Of a DNA stretch of 64,000 nucleotides, positions 1-8,656 are shown piece after piece (within the stretch, counting starts at the first letter, position 1; each line of letters opens with the position of its first letter). Location: positions 248,001 to 312,000 of the forward strand of contig JANQNH010000018.1 in the NCBI GenBank assembly GCA_028279655.1. The letters run 5' to 3'. Both the position numbers and the translations under genes were made by a program. Under the pieces are notes generated by a model. It searched no databases. It saw only the letters and a program-made list of their open reading frames with translations, and had not been told where the DNA came from. The stretch comes from Candidatus Nanoarchaeia archaeon (GTDB lineage Archaea > Nanobdellota > Nanobdellia > Woesearchaeales > JACPBV01).

Positions 1-630
1 ATAGGTTATAAAGATATTTATACCATAAGACTTAGGTCAAAAGATGCTTATGAATTTCTCAAAACCTTTGATTTAGATGAACTAAAAGAATCTTCAGAAG
101 AAATAAAATGCATGTTCTTAAATGGATTCTTTGATAGTGAAGGACACGTCCCAAAAAGGAAAAATGGATTTATCCATATCGGTGTTGTAAATTTGGATAT
201 TATACTCCTTGTAAGAAATTTGTTACAGTCACTGAATATAAAATTTGGATCAATATTGGAAAAAAACTTAACTGATAAGACATTTTATTATTTTCATATT
301 GGGTCAATAGAATCACTTCAGAGATTCAAAGATAAAGTGGGTTTTTCAATAAAAAGAAAACAAGATAGGTTAGTCCACATACTGGATTCCAATCAGAGTT
401 ACAAAGAACTTCAACTTCAAAAAGAGCAGTATAAACTTAATAAAGAGGTAGTTTATAAACTAATACTAAATAACCAAGGAATAAGCCTATCTGAGATTGC
501 TAGGAAACTAAACTGGGATGTTGGTAAAGCAAGTAATTACACCAAACGTATGGAGAAAAAGGGGAGGATTTATAAGGTGCCATCTGGATATAAAGATGAG
601 AAGTTAATTTTCTCTAAAGTTCATATTTAA
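1..630 (+). CDS. LAGLIDADG homing endonuclease-like protein, 5' end outside window
   Basis: The reading frame is open to the left edge, so the N-terminus is missing. The visible part has a LAGLIDADG-type motif (FLNGFFDSEGHV, about positions 113-148) followed by the mixed alpha/beta region usual for these DNA endonucleases. The C-terminal ~55 residues look like a winged helix (ISLSEIARKLNWDVGKASNYTKRM). It stops at 630 with no sign of a downstream intein splice junction, so a free-standing enzyme or a decayed intron/intein endonuclease is more likely than an active intein. The AbiTii gene follows 45 nt later with its own TATA box. The family call is fairly sure; activity and target cannot be judged from this fragment. 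Confidence 0.7.
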   Translation: MGYKDIYTIRLRSKDAYEFLKTFDLDELKESSEEIKCMFLNGFFDSEGHVPKRKNGFIHIGVVNLDIILLVRNLLQSLNIKFGSILEKNLTDKTFYYFHIGSIESLQRFKDKVGFSIKRKQDRLVHILDSNQSYKELQLQKEQYKLNKEVVYKLILNNQGISLSEIARKLNWDVGKASNYTKRMEKKGRIYKVPSGYKDEKLIFSKVHI

Positions 631-674
631 TAAGCGGATATATTTAAATAACTCATTGAATTACCTTACATTCT

Positions 675-1589
675 ATGGGCAACTTTAAATCGGCAAAAGA
701 ACATGCACTTAACTTGGCAATGACTACTATGAATTTGTTAGTTTCAGGTAATTGTGAAACTCATGCTATACTTAGAAGTTGTTACGCAGTTGCTTCTTTG
801 ATAGGAGATAACGAAAATAAAGAGTGGGTGGATAACGAACTCTCTGGTTATGGCAAAGATAATGAAGAGATTCCTAGTTATAGGAGTTTTAGAAAGCTTG
901 AAAGAGAAGGCGAAATAGAAAATTGGGATGTTCCAAATGCTATCCATAGGATTGAACACTCCATGAAATCAAAAGAATCTCTTAAAGTTTGGAAAGGAGA
1001 CTTTGAAAAATATGCAAAAATTCCACCTGATTGGTGCTATAATATCTTATCAAGTGTTCAAGATAGGTGTTTAAAATTCTCGATTGACACTATTAATCAA
1101 TTGGAATATAGTGGTACAATTCATTCATTAATTGAGACTACACAAAACGAAGTTAATAAGAAACTTATTGAAATAAATCCTAAAATAAATAGTGAACTAC
1201 AATCAATATCTAACAATGTTAAGAGTCAAGAGCCAACAGATAGGTCTAAAGCAATTCATTCTTGTAGGAGGATTTTAAAACTCATTGCGGATGATGCATT
1301 TCCAGCTAGAAAGGGGCTTTATAAGGATTCTTTAGGAGAAGAACACCCAGTAAAAGAAAATGATTACATGAATAGGCTTTTATTTTTTCTAGAAGAAAAG
1401 AAGGTAAGTAAATTAGTAGAGAAAGAAATTCAATATCTAGCTCCTTTTTTTGATACTATCAGAGAGCTATCTTGCAAGGGAGAGCATTTTGAAATATCTA
1501 AGTTTGAGACAGAACAGGTAGTTGTCCATACTTATTTAATTCTAAGCCAGATATTGAAATTACTTAATAAATCAAGCCTCTTAAAGTAA
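675..1589 (+). CDS. AbiTii-domain protein, putative abortive-infection factor
   Basis: A protein of 304 residues. The N-terminal ~80 residues match the AbiTii pattern: a helical start, then a block with KEWVDNELSGYG and PSYRSF, the signature I associate with this domain. The rest is helical; near residue 190 a segment with SCRRILKLIADDAFP and NRLLFFLEEK resembles the C-terminal half of similar AbiTii proteins. AbiTii proteins are linked to phage abortive infection, but the biochemical activity is not established. A TATA-like stretch at 639-651 lies about 30 nt before the ATG, so the mRNA is probably leaderless and the gene monocistronic. Its position between a homing endonuclease and gyrA suggests a small accessory insert. 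Confidence 0.6.
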   Translation: MGNFKSAKEHALNLAMTTMNLLVSGNCETHAILRSCYAVASLIGDNENKEWVDNELSGYGKDNEEIPSYRSFRKLEREGEIENWDVPNAIHRIEHSMKSKESLKVWKGDFEKYAKIPPDWCYNILSSVQDRCLKFSIDTINQLEYSGTIHSLIETTQNEVNKKLIEINPKINSELQSISNNVKSQEPTDRSKAIHSCRRILKLIADDAFPARKGLYKDSLGEEHPVKENDYMNRLLFFLEEKKVSKLVEKEIQYLAPFFDTIRELSCKGEHFEISKFETEQVVVHTYLILSQILKLLNKSSLLK

Positions 1590-1590
1590 T

Positions 1591-1686
1591 CGATTTTTTT
1601 GTAAAAATGCTTCCAAAATAACTTTTTCTCGTCAAGCTGAAATGGCTAAATTTTATGGTTATAGGTCTTCTAGAGGTAAAATTTAA
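1591..1686 (+). pseudogene. Possible leftover 3' end of an interrupted gene
   Basis: Between the AbiTii stop and the gyrA promoter one frame stays open for about 31 codons and ends at TAA (1684-1686), with a coding-like basic C-terminus (FYGYRSSRGKI). It has no plausible start. It may be the displaced tail of whatever gene was interrupted upstream by the endonuclease/AbiTii segment, as appears to have happened to ilvD near 41.2 kb. The stretch also contains AAATTTTA (1648-1655) and its inverted copy TAAAATTT (1677-1684). Low confidence: it may equally be plain intergenic sequence. Confidence 0.2.
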
Positions 1687-1740
1687 TCGTAACATTTATA
1701 AAGGGACCTATATTCTGAAGTATATAATACACTTCTCAGA

Positions 1741-4419
1741 ATGACTGAAAAGATAGCTTTGGAAGGAGAGGAAATTGTACCTCGGGAAATCGAAGAGGAG
1801 ATGAAACAGTCCTATGTAGATTATGCTATGTCTGTGATTGTTGGCAGGGCTTTGCCTGATGTTAGGGATGGTTTAAAGCCGGTTCATAGAAGGATTCTGT
1901 TTGCTATGAATGATATGGGTATGAACCATAATAAACCCTTTAAAAAGAGCGCCAGAATCGTTGGAGAGGTACTAGGAAAGTATCATCCTCATGGTGATAC
2001 TGCTGTGTACGATTCCCTGGCTAGGATGACCCAGCCTTTTTCCCTTAGATACCCTCTTATCGATGGCCAGGGAAATTTTGGTTCTATAGATGGGGATAGT
2101 CCGGCAGCTATGAGGTATACAGAGGCTCGTTTGAAGAAGCTTTCAGAAGAGATATTGCAGGATATCGATAAGAAGACCGTAAGGTTTGTGGCTAATTTTG
2201 ACGGTTCTCTTAAGGAACCTACTGTGCTGCCTTCTAAGGTGCCTAATCTTTTGGTGAATGGCTCTTCTGGGATAGCTGTTGGGATGGCAACTAATATCCC
2301 TCCCCACAATATGGGTGAGATAGTTGATGGTACTATAGCTTTAATTGATGATCCTACTTTAGACGTTGATGGTTTGATGCAGTATGTTAAAGGGCCTGAT
2401 TTCCCTACAGGGGCAGTTATATGCGGCAGGGAAGGGGTGGTTCATGCATACAAAACAGGAAGAGGAAGAGTGATTGTAAGGGCAAAGACAGAGATACAGC
2501 CAGATAAAAACAGAATACTGATCACTGAGATACCCTATATGGTAAATAAGGCAGAGATGATCAAGCAGATAGCTGCTCTGGTGAATGAGAATAAGATAAG
2601 AGGAATAAACGATATCAGAGACGAGTCAGACAGGGAAGGTATGAGTGTTATCATAGAATTAAGGAAGGATGCTAATGCTAATGTTGTTCTTAATCAACTG
2701 TATAAACATACAAGGCTGCAGGATACTTTTGGGATAATAATGGTTGCTTTGGTCAATAACGAGCCTAAGCTTATGGGAATTAAGCAGATTATAGAGCATT
2801 TTATTAATCATAGGAAAGACGTTGTTCGTAAAAGGACAGAGTACGATCTTGAGAAGGCTAAGGAGAGAGACCACATCCTGCAGGGATTATTGGTCGCTCT
2901 GCAGGATATTGATAAGACTGTCAAGCTTATAAAGCAGAGCAATTCTGTCTCTGATGCCAAAGCCGCCCTTATCTCTAACTTAGGGATTACTGAGAAACAA
3001 TCTGTAGCTATACTTGAGATGAGGTTGCAGAAACTGGCTGCTCTTGAGCAGGAGAAGATAAGGAAAGAGCATGAAGATCTGATGAAGCTTATTTCTGAGC
3101 TGAATGCAATACTTGCTTCTGAATCTAAGATACTGGAGATCATAAAGAATGAGTTGATTGAGCTGAAGAAACAGTATGGGGATGGAAGGAGGACAGAGAT
3201 ATCCTTTGATGAAGCAGAGACTTTTGAGATGCAGGACCTTATCAAGCAGGAAAAGATGGTCATAACCATAACACATTCCGGCTATATCAAGAGACAGCCT
3301 TTGAAGACATATAAGCAGCAGAGGAGAGGGGGTAAAGGGATAATAGCTGCTGGTACTAAGGAGCAAGACTTTGTCGAGGACATATTTATCGCCGATACCC
3401 ATTCATACATACTATTTTTTACAAACAAGGGGAGGATACACTGGCTTAAAGTCTATCATATTCCTGAAGGTTCCAGGCAGGCTTTGGGTAAGTCTATTGT
3501 AAACCTATTGCATTTAGGACAGGATGAGAAGATATCTGCATTTGTTCCTGTTGCTGATTTTGTAGAAGGAAGGTTCTTGATAATGGCTACAAAGAACGGG
3601 ACTGTCAAGAAGACCTCTCTTATGGCATATTCCAACCCACGGAAGGGAGGGATCATTGCAATTACACTTGAGGAAGGGGATGAACTGATCAAGGTTGTAA
3701 AGACTGATGGTAACAAGCAGATAATGCTAGCTACGAAGAATGGTGCTGCTGTGAGGTTTAGAGAGGAGGATGTCAGGCCTACTGGAAGGTCTGCGAAAGG
3801 AGTTAGAGGGGCCACATTGAGAGAAGGTGATTCTGTGATTGGCATGGTAGTTGCAGAGGATAATAAGACTTTACTTACAATAACTGAGAACGGGTATGGG
3901 AAAAGGACAAAGGTATCTGACTACAGGCTGACCAGAAGAGGAGGGGTTGGTGTGAGGAATATCGTCTGTTCTGAGAGGAATGGAGCTGTAGTTGCTGTCA
4001 AGTCTGTCACTTCTAATGATGATCTTATGTTTATCAGCAGGTCTGGAATTACTATAAGGACTCCTGCTAAAGGGATTTCTGTTATCGGCAGGGCAACACA
4101 AGGTATGCGGCTTATGAAACTTTCAGAAGGGGATGTGGTTGTTGCTGCTGCTAAGATCATTAAAGAAGAAGAGGAACCTAAAGAGAATGGTGATGCTGTT
4201 AAGAAAGTGATAGACATAATGGAAGAGGTTGATAAAGAGCAGGATGGTAGTCCTGTGGCTGAGGGAGAGATAAATGGTGGGGCAGAGGAAAAGCCAAAGA
4301 CAGAAGATCAGTCCATTAATGAGATTGAAGACAAGACTGAGGAAGTTAAAGGGATAGAAGGTAATGGAACAGAACAGATTGAAGATAAAACAGACAATTT
4401 AAATAATATCAATGAATAA
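1741..4419 (+). CDS. gyrA: DNA gyrase subunit A
   Basis: A protein of 892 residues, the usual bacterial GyrA length plus an acidic tail. The N-terminal breakage-reunion domain has the catalytic tyrosine Y126 in AAMRYTEAR, and the quinolone-pocket motif [14 protein letters not shown], with Thr where E. coli has Ser83. The GyrA box QRRGGKG is present near residue 526, so this is a true wrapping gyrase rather than Topo IV ParC. Beta-pinwheel repeats follow, then ~80 Glu/Lys-rich residues. GyrA and GyrB introduce negative supercoils; gyrB is not in the window. The gene is of bacterial origin, as in other gyrase-bearing archaea. A TATA box at 1694-1701 gives a short leader. The next gene starts 9 nt downstream, probably in the same operon. 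Confidence 0.97.
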   Translation: MTEKIALEGEEIVPREIEEEMKQSYVDYAMSVIVGRALPDVRDGLKPVHRRILFAMNDMGMNHNKPFKKSARIVGEVLGKYHPHGDTAVYDSLARMTQPFSLRYPLIDGQGNFGSIDGDSPAAMRYTEARLKKLSEEILQDIDKKTVRFVANFDGSLKEPTVLPSKVPNLLVNGSSGIAVGMATNIPPHNMGEIVDGTIALIDDPTLDVDGLMQYVKGPDFPTGAVICGREGVVHAYKTGRGRVIVRAKTEIQPDKNRILITEIPYMVNKAEMIKQIAALVNENKIRGINDIRDESDREGMSVIIELRKDANANVVLNQLYKHTRLQDTFGIIMVALVNNEPKLMGIKQIIEHFINHRKDVVRKRTEYDLEKAKERDHILQGLLVALQDIDKTVKLIKQSNSVSDAKAALISNLGITEKQSVAILEMRLQKLAALEQEKIRKEHEDLMKLISELNAILASESKILEIIKNELIELKKQYGDGRRTEISFDEAETFEMQDLIKQEKMVITITHSGYIKRQPLKTYKQQRRGGKGIIAAGTKEQDFVEDIFIADTHSYILFFTNKGRIHWLKVYHIPEGSRQALGKSIVNLLHLGQDEKISAFVPVADFVEGRFLIMATKNGTVKKTSLMAYSNPRKGGIIAITLEEGDELIKVVKTDGNKQIMLATKNGAAVRFREEDVRPTGRSAKGVRGATLREGDSVIGMVVAEDNKTLLTITENGYGKRTKVSDYRLTRRGGVGVRNIVCSERNGAVVAVKSVTSNDDLMFISRSGITIRTPAKGISVIGRATQGMRLMKLSEGDVVVAAAKIIKEEEEPKENGDAVKKVIDIMEEVDKEQDGSPVAEGEINGGAEEKPKTEDQSINEIEDKTEEVKGIEGNGTEQIEDKTDNLNNINE

Positions 4420-4428
4420 TCTTTTTCT

Positions 4429-5574
4429 ATGAAGGGGTTGGTTATCACATCAAGAGGTATTGAAGATATTGCAGCTTTAGAAGTAAAGGAGTTGGTCGAG
4501 GCTAAGGCTGTTGTTGAAGATGGTTGTGTTGTTTTTGATCTAAAGAAGTTAGAGGACCTTTGTCTGCTTTGTTATAAGGGGCAGTCTTTTGAGAAGGTGT
4601 TATTATTGTTTGATTCTTTTGATTTTAAGGAAGATATCCTTTCTAAGATTAAGAAGGCTGTTTCTAAGGTGAAGTTTAGTGACTGGTTGAATAAGAAAAC
4701 CACATTTAGGGTTAGCTGCAAAAAGTTTTGTAACGATGATATCTCATCAGAGGAGCTTGCAGGGGATGTTGGTGCTTTGATTATCGATACTATAAAGAAA
4801 AATAAGAAATATAAACAGAAGGTTGAGCTGGATGACCCGGATATTACTTTTTTTGTATTTGTGAATGGCCATAAGGCATACTTTGGGATAGATTTTTCAG
4901 GAAGGGACCTGTATAAGAGAGAATATAAGTTGTTTGCCCATCCTGCAGCTTTGAGATCCACTATTGCTTATGCTTTGATTCGGATAGGGGGGCTTGGTAA
5001 AAAAGAGGTACTGCTTGATCCTTACTGCCATTCTGGAGAGATTCCCATAGAGGCTGCTTTATTTGTTACTGATTTTCCTGTCAATTATTATTCAAAGGAG
5101 AAGTTTTCCTTTTTAAGGTTCAAGCCTTTAAAGAAGTTTGATTTTGATAAATTCTATAAGGATATCGATAAGAAGATCACTAAAAAGGGAATGATCAATT
5201 GCTTTGATTCGAAGGTTACCAATCTGAATGCTGCTAAGAAGAATGCTAAGATTGCAGGGATAAATAAGATACTTAATTTTTCCCGGATAGATACAGAATG
5301 GCTGGATGTTAAGATTGATAAGGGTAGCGTGGATAAGATAGTCACTCATGTACCTGAGGTTACGAGGATGACTGATCCGAAGATGATGGAGAAGGATTAT
5401 GCTGAATTCTTTTATCAGGCTGATTTTGTCCTTAATAAGAATGGGAAGATTGTTGTGATTTCTAAGGGAGGTGATCTTCTGAAGAAAGTAGCTAAGGATA
5501 AGTTTAAGGCTGTTTCTGAGAGAGAGGTTTGGAGTGGGAAGCAGGCGTTACAGGTTATTGTTCTATCTAGATAA
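4429..5574 (+). CDS. THUMP-domain RNA methyltransferase-like protein with degenerate catalytic motif
   Basis: A protein of 381 residues with the layout of Trm14/RlmL-type tRNA/rRNA guanine-N2 methyltransferases: an N-terminal ferredoxin-like plus THUMP region (residues ~1-155) and a C-terminal Rossmann methyltransferase (~165-381). Motif I reads LLDPYCHSGEIPIEAAL, so the usual GSGT is HSGE. Motif IV, normally NPPY, reads THVPEV. Loss of NPPY makes catalysis doubtful; it may only bind RNA or SAM. It begins 9 nt after gyrA and ends just before rnpB, which has its own TATA box. The fold assignment is good; substrate and activity are unknown. Confidence 0.7.
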   Translation: MKGLVITSRGIEDIAALEVKELVEAKAVVEDGCVVFDLKKLEDLCLLCYKGQSFEKVLLLFDSFDFKEDILSKIKKAVSKVKFSDWLNKKTTFRVSCKKFCNDDISSEELAGDVGALIIDTIKKNKKYKQKVELDDPDITFFVFVNGHKAYFGIDFSGRDLYKREYKLFAHPAALRSTIAYALIRIGGLGKKEVLLDPYCHSGEIPIEAALFVTDFPVNYYSKEKFSFLRFKPLKKFDFDKFYKDIDKKITKKGMINCFDSKVTNLNAAKKNAKIAGINKILNFSRIDTEWLDVKIDKGSVDKIVTHVPEVTRMTDPKMMEKDYAEFFYQADFVLNKNGKIVVISKGGDLLKKVAKDKFKAVSEREVWSGKQALQVIVLSR

Positions 5575-5580
5575 TCCATT

Positions 5581-5592
5581 AAATTTATAAAC
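5581..5592 (+). promoter_or_regulatory. TATA box of rnpB
   Basis: An AT-rich AAATTTATAA element lies about 25-30 nt upstream of the first base of the RNase P RNA P1 helix. This is the usual archaeal TATA-to-start distance and supports the 5' end chosen for rnpB. Confidence 0.6.
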
Positions 5593-5614
5593 CCCAATTT
5601 ACCTCTATGCTTGT

Positions 5615-5936
5615 AGGCAGGGATGGTACTTAGCTAACGGTTCCCTCTTCGGAGGTATGAACTGAGGAAAGTCCACCCACCAATAGCCTCTGGCTATTAT
5701 GGTCACTCGGTAAACGAGGTGCAGTAATGTGCGGCAACCGCACAGAAACGAGACCGCCTTAGAGGAGGATGAAAGTTGTGAAGGTCATGGTGACATGGCT
5801 GAGTTAACCAACAGACGCTCTCTAGGGAGAGGATGAAACGGCGAGACCTGACCGGTGCAAGGCTTTGACCGCTTAGTTAAATGCTAAGACAGATTAGGAA
5901 TGATCTGACAAAAGGTGGCTTATTCCAGCCCTGCCT
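5615..5936 (+). ncRNA. rnpB: RNase P RNA
   Basis: The catalytic RNA that matures tRNA 5' ends. The ends pair as helix P1 (AGGCAGGG at 5615-5622 with CCCTGCCT at 5929-5936). The conserved CR-I core GAGGAAAGTCC is at 5664-5674, and the 3' core includes ACAAAAGGTGGCTTA (from 5908), typical of the P2/P4 region. Length is about 322 nt, normal for archaeal type A RNA. The internal segment ACAGAAACGAGACCGCC is also characteristic. It has its own TATA box. The acetyltransferase start codon is only 9 nt beyond P1, so the two may share a primary transcript. Confidence 0.95.
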
Positions 5937-5945
5937 TCTTTTACT

Positions 5946-6374
5946 ATGAATATCATCATTCGCTTTATAGAGAACAAGGACGAATTGGAAAGAATTCTGG
6001 ATTTGAGATATGATGTGTTTACAGGTGAACAGAACATACCTACAGAGATAGAGCATGATAATAAGGAAGATGAGGCAGAACATATCATTGTATTTGATGA
6101 TGATAAGCTCATAGGTTGTGCAAGGATACGTTTTATCGATAGCAGAGCCAAACTAGAGAGAATAATCGTTGTTAAGGGATATAGGGGAAGAGGTATTGGA
6201 AATAAGATTATGGATTTTCTTATCCAACATGCGAAATCCAAAGATATTAAAGAAGCTTACCTGATAGGGCAGAGTAGGCTAAAGCCTTTTTATGGAGGCA
6301 AGGGTTTTAAGACAAGGGGAGAGGAGTTTATCATAGCAGAGATTCCTCACTTTGAGTTTTATCTTCCTTTATAA
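5946..6374 (+). CDS. GNAT family N-acetyltransferase
   Basis: A protein of 142 residues, a single GNAT domain. Motif A with the acetyl-CoA pyrophosphate loop is KLERIIVVKGYRGRGIG (RGRGIG at 80-85), and the C-terminal part FYGGKGFKTRGEEF fits motif B. The start LRYDVFTGEQNIP resembles ElaA-like members. It transfers acetyl from acetyl-CoA to an amine; the substrate cannot be told. The ATG lies 9 nt after the RNase P RNA and no separate TATA box is evident, so it is probably expressed by read-through from rnpB. Confidence 0.85.
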   Translation: MNIIIRFIENKDELERILDLRYDVFTGEQNIPTEIEHDNKEDEAEHIIVFDDDKLIGCARIRFIDSRAKLERIIVVKGYRGRGIGNKIMDFLIQHAKSKDIKEAYLIGQSRLKPFYGGKGFKTRGEEFIIAEIPHFEFYLPL

Positions 6375-6474
6375 CGTTAATTAGGTGATAGCCTAGCTTC
6401 CAAAAACAGACATTCTCCACTTAAAAGAAGTAAGAAAAGAAAGATTTAAATTCAAAATTTCAACCCCAAAATAT

Positions 6475-7023
6475 ATGCTTAATCGAAGGGAAGTTCTGAA
6501 AGGATTTTTAGGACTAGGTGGAGGAGCAGTACTGGCAGGATGTCGTATAGCTCCACCTAAGGAAACACTAGAGCTAACGTTAGAACAAAGGCTGGAAAAA
6601 GAATTAAGAAAGCATGATCCTTGGGTTTTAGACTTTGTCCAAGCAGATTATACCTCGCCTAAAGACAAACGCGTCTCCCTTGCATTCACTACAAGCAGCA
6701 ATTTTAGAGATAAGTCTGGAATTAGTAAAGGGGCGTATTTTGATCCTATGATCAACGCTATAGTTTTTCCTTTTGCCGATACTGATCCTCTGGAAGGAGA
6801 GATAGAATCGATTAGTCATGAACTTTGGCATCCCTTGTATCATGGCAAAGATCCACTGCTTTTTTCAGAAGGCTTCTCTGGTGTAAGCAAGGAGGATTTA
6901 CCTAAAGAGATTAAACGAAGGCTAGAATATGCAACATCATATGGTGGAGTATATGACTGGGCTGAAACCAACTTTAGGATTAAAGGTAAGATTCCAATAC
7001 TTGATAATTTAAACTCTCTGTAA
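6475..7023 (+). CDS. Tat-exported lipoprotein with HExxH metalloprotease motif
   Basis: A protein of 182 residues. The N-terminus NRREVLKGFLGLGGGAVLAGC has a twin-arginine pair (R4-R5), a short hydrophobic stretch and a lipobox ending at Cys23, indicating folded export through Tat and lipid anchoring. The mature part contains SHELWH (H115-E116-x-x-H119), the zincin zinc-binding helix, and a Glu at 132 (SEGF) as possible third ligand. I do not recognise a named peptidase family. A TATA-like GATTTAAAT at 6441-6449 lies about 28 nt before the ATG, implying a leaderless single-gene transcript. Export route is fairly sure; protease function is inferred from the motif alone. Confidence 0.6.
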   Translation: MLNRREVLKGFLGLGGGAVLAGCRIAPPKETLELTLEQRLEKELRKHDPWVLDFVQADYTSPKDKRVSLAFTTSSNFRDKSGISKGAYFDPMINAIVFPFADTDPLEGEIESISHELWHPLYHGKDPLLFSEGFSGVSKEDLPKEIKRRLEYATSYGGVYDWAETNFRIKGKIPILDNLNSL

Positions 7024-7127
7024 AACCATCCCCCAAAATAACTTATCTTCTACAGTGAAGAAAACCCCATATCCCTTTTGTGAGAATGCGTTAAGTTTTT
7101 AAATAACTATGAATTATCAATACTAAA

Positions 7128-7301
7128 ATGGGAAACGACAAAATATCAATGCCTTCTGGAATGGGAGGATTAGTGAGGTACTTTGATGAGTACAAGTCAA
7201 AGATAGAGTTCAAGCCAGGGCACATCATAATATTGTGTGTTGCTGTTATGTTACTAATGATAATTCTTTATGCCTATGGGAATAGGCTGTTGGGAATATA
7301 A
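7128..7301 (+). CDS. secG: Preprotein translocase subunit Sec61 beta (SecG)
   Basis: A 57-residue protein. The pattern is that of archaeal Sec61 beta: a short polar N-terminus with MPSGMGGLVRYFDEY, then a basic/acidic linker and one C-terminal membrane helix (IIILCVAVMLLMIILYAY). It forms part of the SecYE-beta channel for co-translational export. A TATA-like TTTTTAAATA (7096-7105) sits about 28 nt before the ATG, so translation is probably leaderless. The NAC gene starts 1 nt after its stop, so nascent-chain chaperone and translocon subunit share an operon. Confidence 0.9.
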   Translation: MGNDKISMPSGMGGLVRYFDEYKSKIEFKPGHIIILCVAVMLLMIILYAYGNRLLGI

Positions 7302-7302
7302 G

Positions 7303-7644
7303 ATGATACCAGGAATGAATCCGAGAGCCATGAAGCAGGCTATGAAACGTATGGGCATTCAGCAGCAGGATATCGATGCTACTGAAGTGATCATAAAGAC
7401 ATCCGAGAAGGAGATAGTGATCAGCAATCCTCAGGTAGCCAAGGTTAATATGATGGGGCAGGAGACCTATCAGGTTGTTGGAGAAGCAGAAGAGAGAAGC
7501 ATAGAGACAGAACCTGAGATCAACCAAGACGATATAAAGACAGTTATGGAGCAGACTGGTGTTGATGAAGAGAAGGCTAGAGAGGCTATTGAGAAGAATT
7601 CAGGGGATCTTGCAGCAACTATAATGGAGCTAAAGCCAGAATAA
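7303..7644 (+). CDS. nac: Nascent polypeptide-associated complex protein
   Basis: A protein of 113 residues from the ATG at 7303. An upstream in-frame ATG at 7270 lies inside secG and is rejected. MIPGMNPRAMKQAMKRMG is the typical archaeal NAC N-terminus, then the NAC beta-barrel domain (residues ~20-65) and a C-terminal UBA domain (DDIKTVMEQTGVDEEKAREAI). The homodimer binds nascent chains at the ribosomal exit. It is coupled to secG with 1 nt spacing, a sensible functional pair. Confidence 0.93.
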   Translation: MIPGMNPRAMKQAMKRMGIQQQDIDATEVIIKTSEKEIVISNPQVAKVNMMGQETYQVVGEAEERSIETEPEINQDDIKTVMEQTGVDEEKAREAIEKNSGDLAATIMELKPE

Positions 7645-7697
7645 TCTTGTCTAAAGAATAACAAAATATTTATACTTCTATGCTAATATATATTGAG

Positions 7698-8201
7698 ATG
7701 GAGAAATATGAGGAGCTTAGAGATATCGCTAGAAAAAAGATTCAAATAGCGGACCACATGCTGACTATGACTTACCCTATGGTTAAGGACCCTAAGTTGC
7801 TGCTTGCGGTCATGGAGAATATTTTTCTGGCTTTGACGAACTCTATCGGTTCTTTGCTCCATTATGAGAGAAACTATAAGCGGGTTCCCCCTTTCCAGGA
7901 TACTTTCGTATCGAAGTTCAACGTATTTAAGGAAAAGTGTGTAGGGATGCATAGGATCGATGAGGAGGCGGTATTTATGGTAGGTGAGATTAAGGATATA
8001 ATCATGCAGCACAAGAAGAGCCCTGTTGAGTTTACAAGAAATGACTCATTTGTGATATGCTCAGAAGATTATAAGATGAAGACTATATCTTTGGAGAAGA
8101 TGAGGGATTATGTATCTAAATCAAGGGTATTCATCCAAAATATCAACAATATTATAAATAGGAACCAACAAATATATAATAATTCAGTAAGGAACTTTTG
8201 A
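7698..8201 (+). CDS. Unknown helical protein, first gene of a three-gene operon
   Basis: Not recognised. With the start at ATG 7698 (MEKYEELRD) the protein has 167 residues; an upstream ATG at 7680 is possible. The later one is preferred because the TATA-like AAATATTTATA ends near 7674, which puts the transcription start next to 7698. The sequence is predicted almost wholly helical with many Lys/Glu residues and resembles in style, but not in clear motif, HEPN-like helical proteins. It is followed by a similarly sized helical protein and a membrane protein, each overlapping or touching the next, so the three probably work together at the membrane. Confidence 0.6.
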   Translation: MEKYEELRDIARKKIQIADHMLTMTYPMVKDPKLLLAVMENIFLALTNSIGSLLHYERNYKRVPPFQDTFVSKFNVFKEKCVGMHRIDEEAVFMVGEIKDIIMQHKKSPVEFTRNDSFVICSEDYKMKTISLEKMRDYVSKSRVFIQNINNIINRNQQIYNNSVRNF

Positions 8202-8203
8202 AA

Positions 8204-8656
8204 ATGGAAGAAGCACTAGAGGACGCAAAGGAAGAGATCAAAAGAGTAGACCATCTGTTTTATGTCAGCCTGAAGTATACAAGGACAGTTGATATGATGA
8301 GAAGGCTGATAGAGAGACTTATAAGTACTTTTGACTATGGTATGCTGAGCTTACTTAAATATGCACAGAAGAAGAAAAAGGTAAAGGACATACCCAACAT
8401 ACCCATACAGAAGTGCGAGCTATTGAATGAGGTTTACTCTGACGTAAACATAGAGAAGTATACTGATATGTATCTGCTGTGGAGAAAACTGATGAAGGCG
8501 CCCTATACCAAGAAGGAGGAGTACCGGAGGCATGTAACTATGATCTCCCAGGTAGGAGAGGAGATTATAGAAACTAACATAGATTCTCTGAATGAGGATT
8601 ATAACAAGGCAGTAAAATTTATCTCATTTATCCAGGAAACAATATCCAAAAAATGA
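8204..8656 (+). CDS. Unknown helical protein, second gene of the operon
   Basis: Not recognised. The ATG at 8204 is preferred over an in-frame TTG at 8198; it lies just after the previous stop. It encodes 150 residues, all-helical in appearance. The start EEALEDAKEEIKRVDHLFYVSLKYTRTVDMM has the same size, charge and layout as the preceding protein, so the two may be distant paralogues. Its stop overlaps the next start (ATGA), which indicates translational coupling to the membrane protein. Confidence 0.6.
   Translation: MEEALEDAKEEIKRVDHLFYVSLKYTRTVDMMRRLIERLISTFDYGMLSLLKYAQKKKKVKDIPNIPIQKCELLNEVYSDVNIEKYTDMYLLWRKLMKAPYTKKEEYRRHVTMISQVGEEIIETNIDSLNEDYNKAVKFISFIQETISKK

Noticed and set aside
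2808-3402. Long antisense ORFs inside gyrA, ppsA and the coiled-coil gene
   Set aside because: They lie opposite clearly coding frames and have the low-complexity Ser/Leu/Phe composition expected of antisense shadows.
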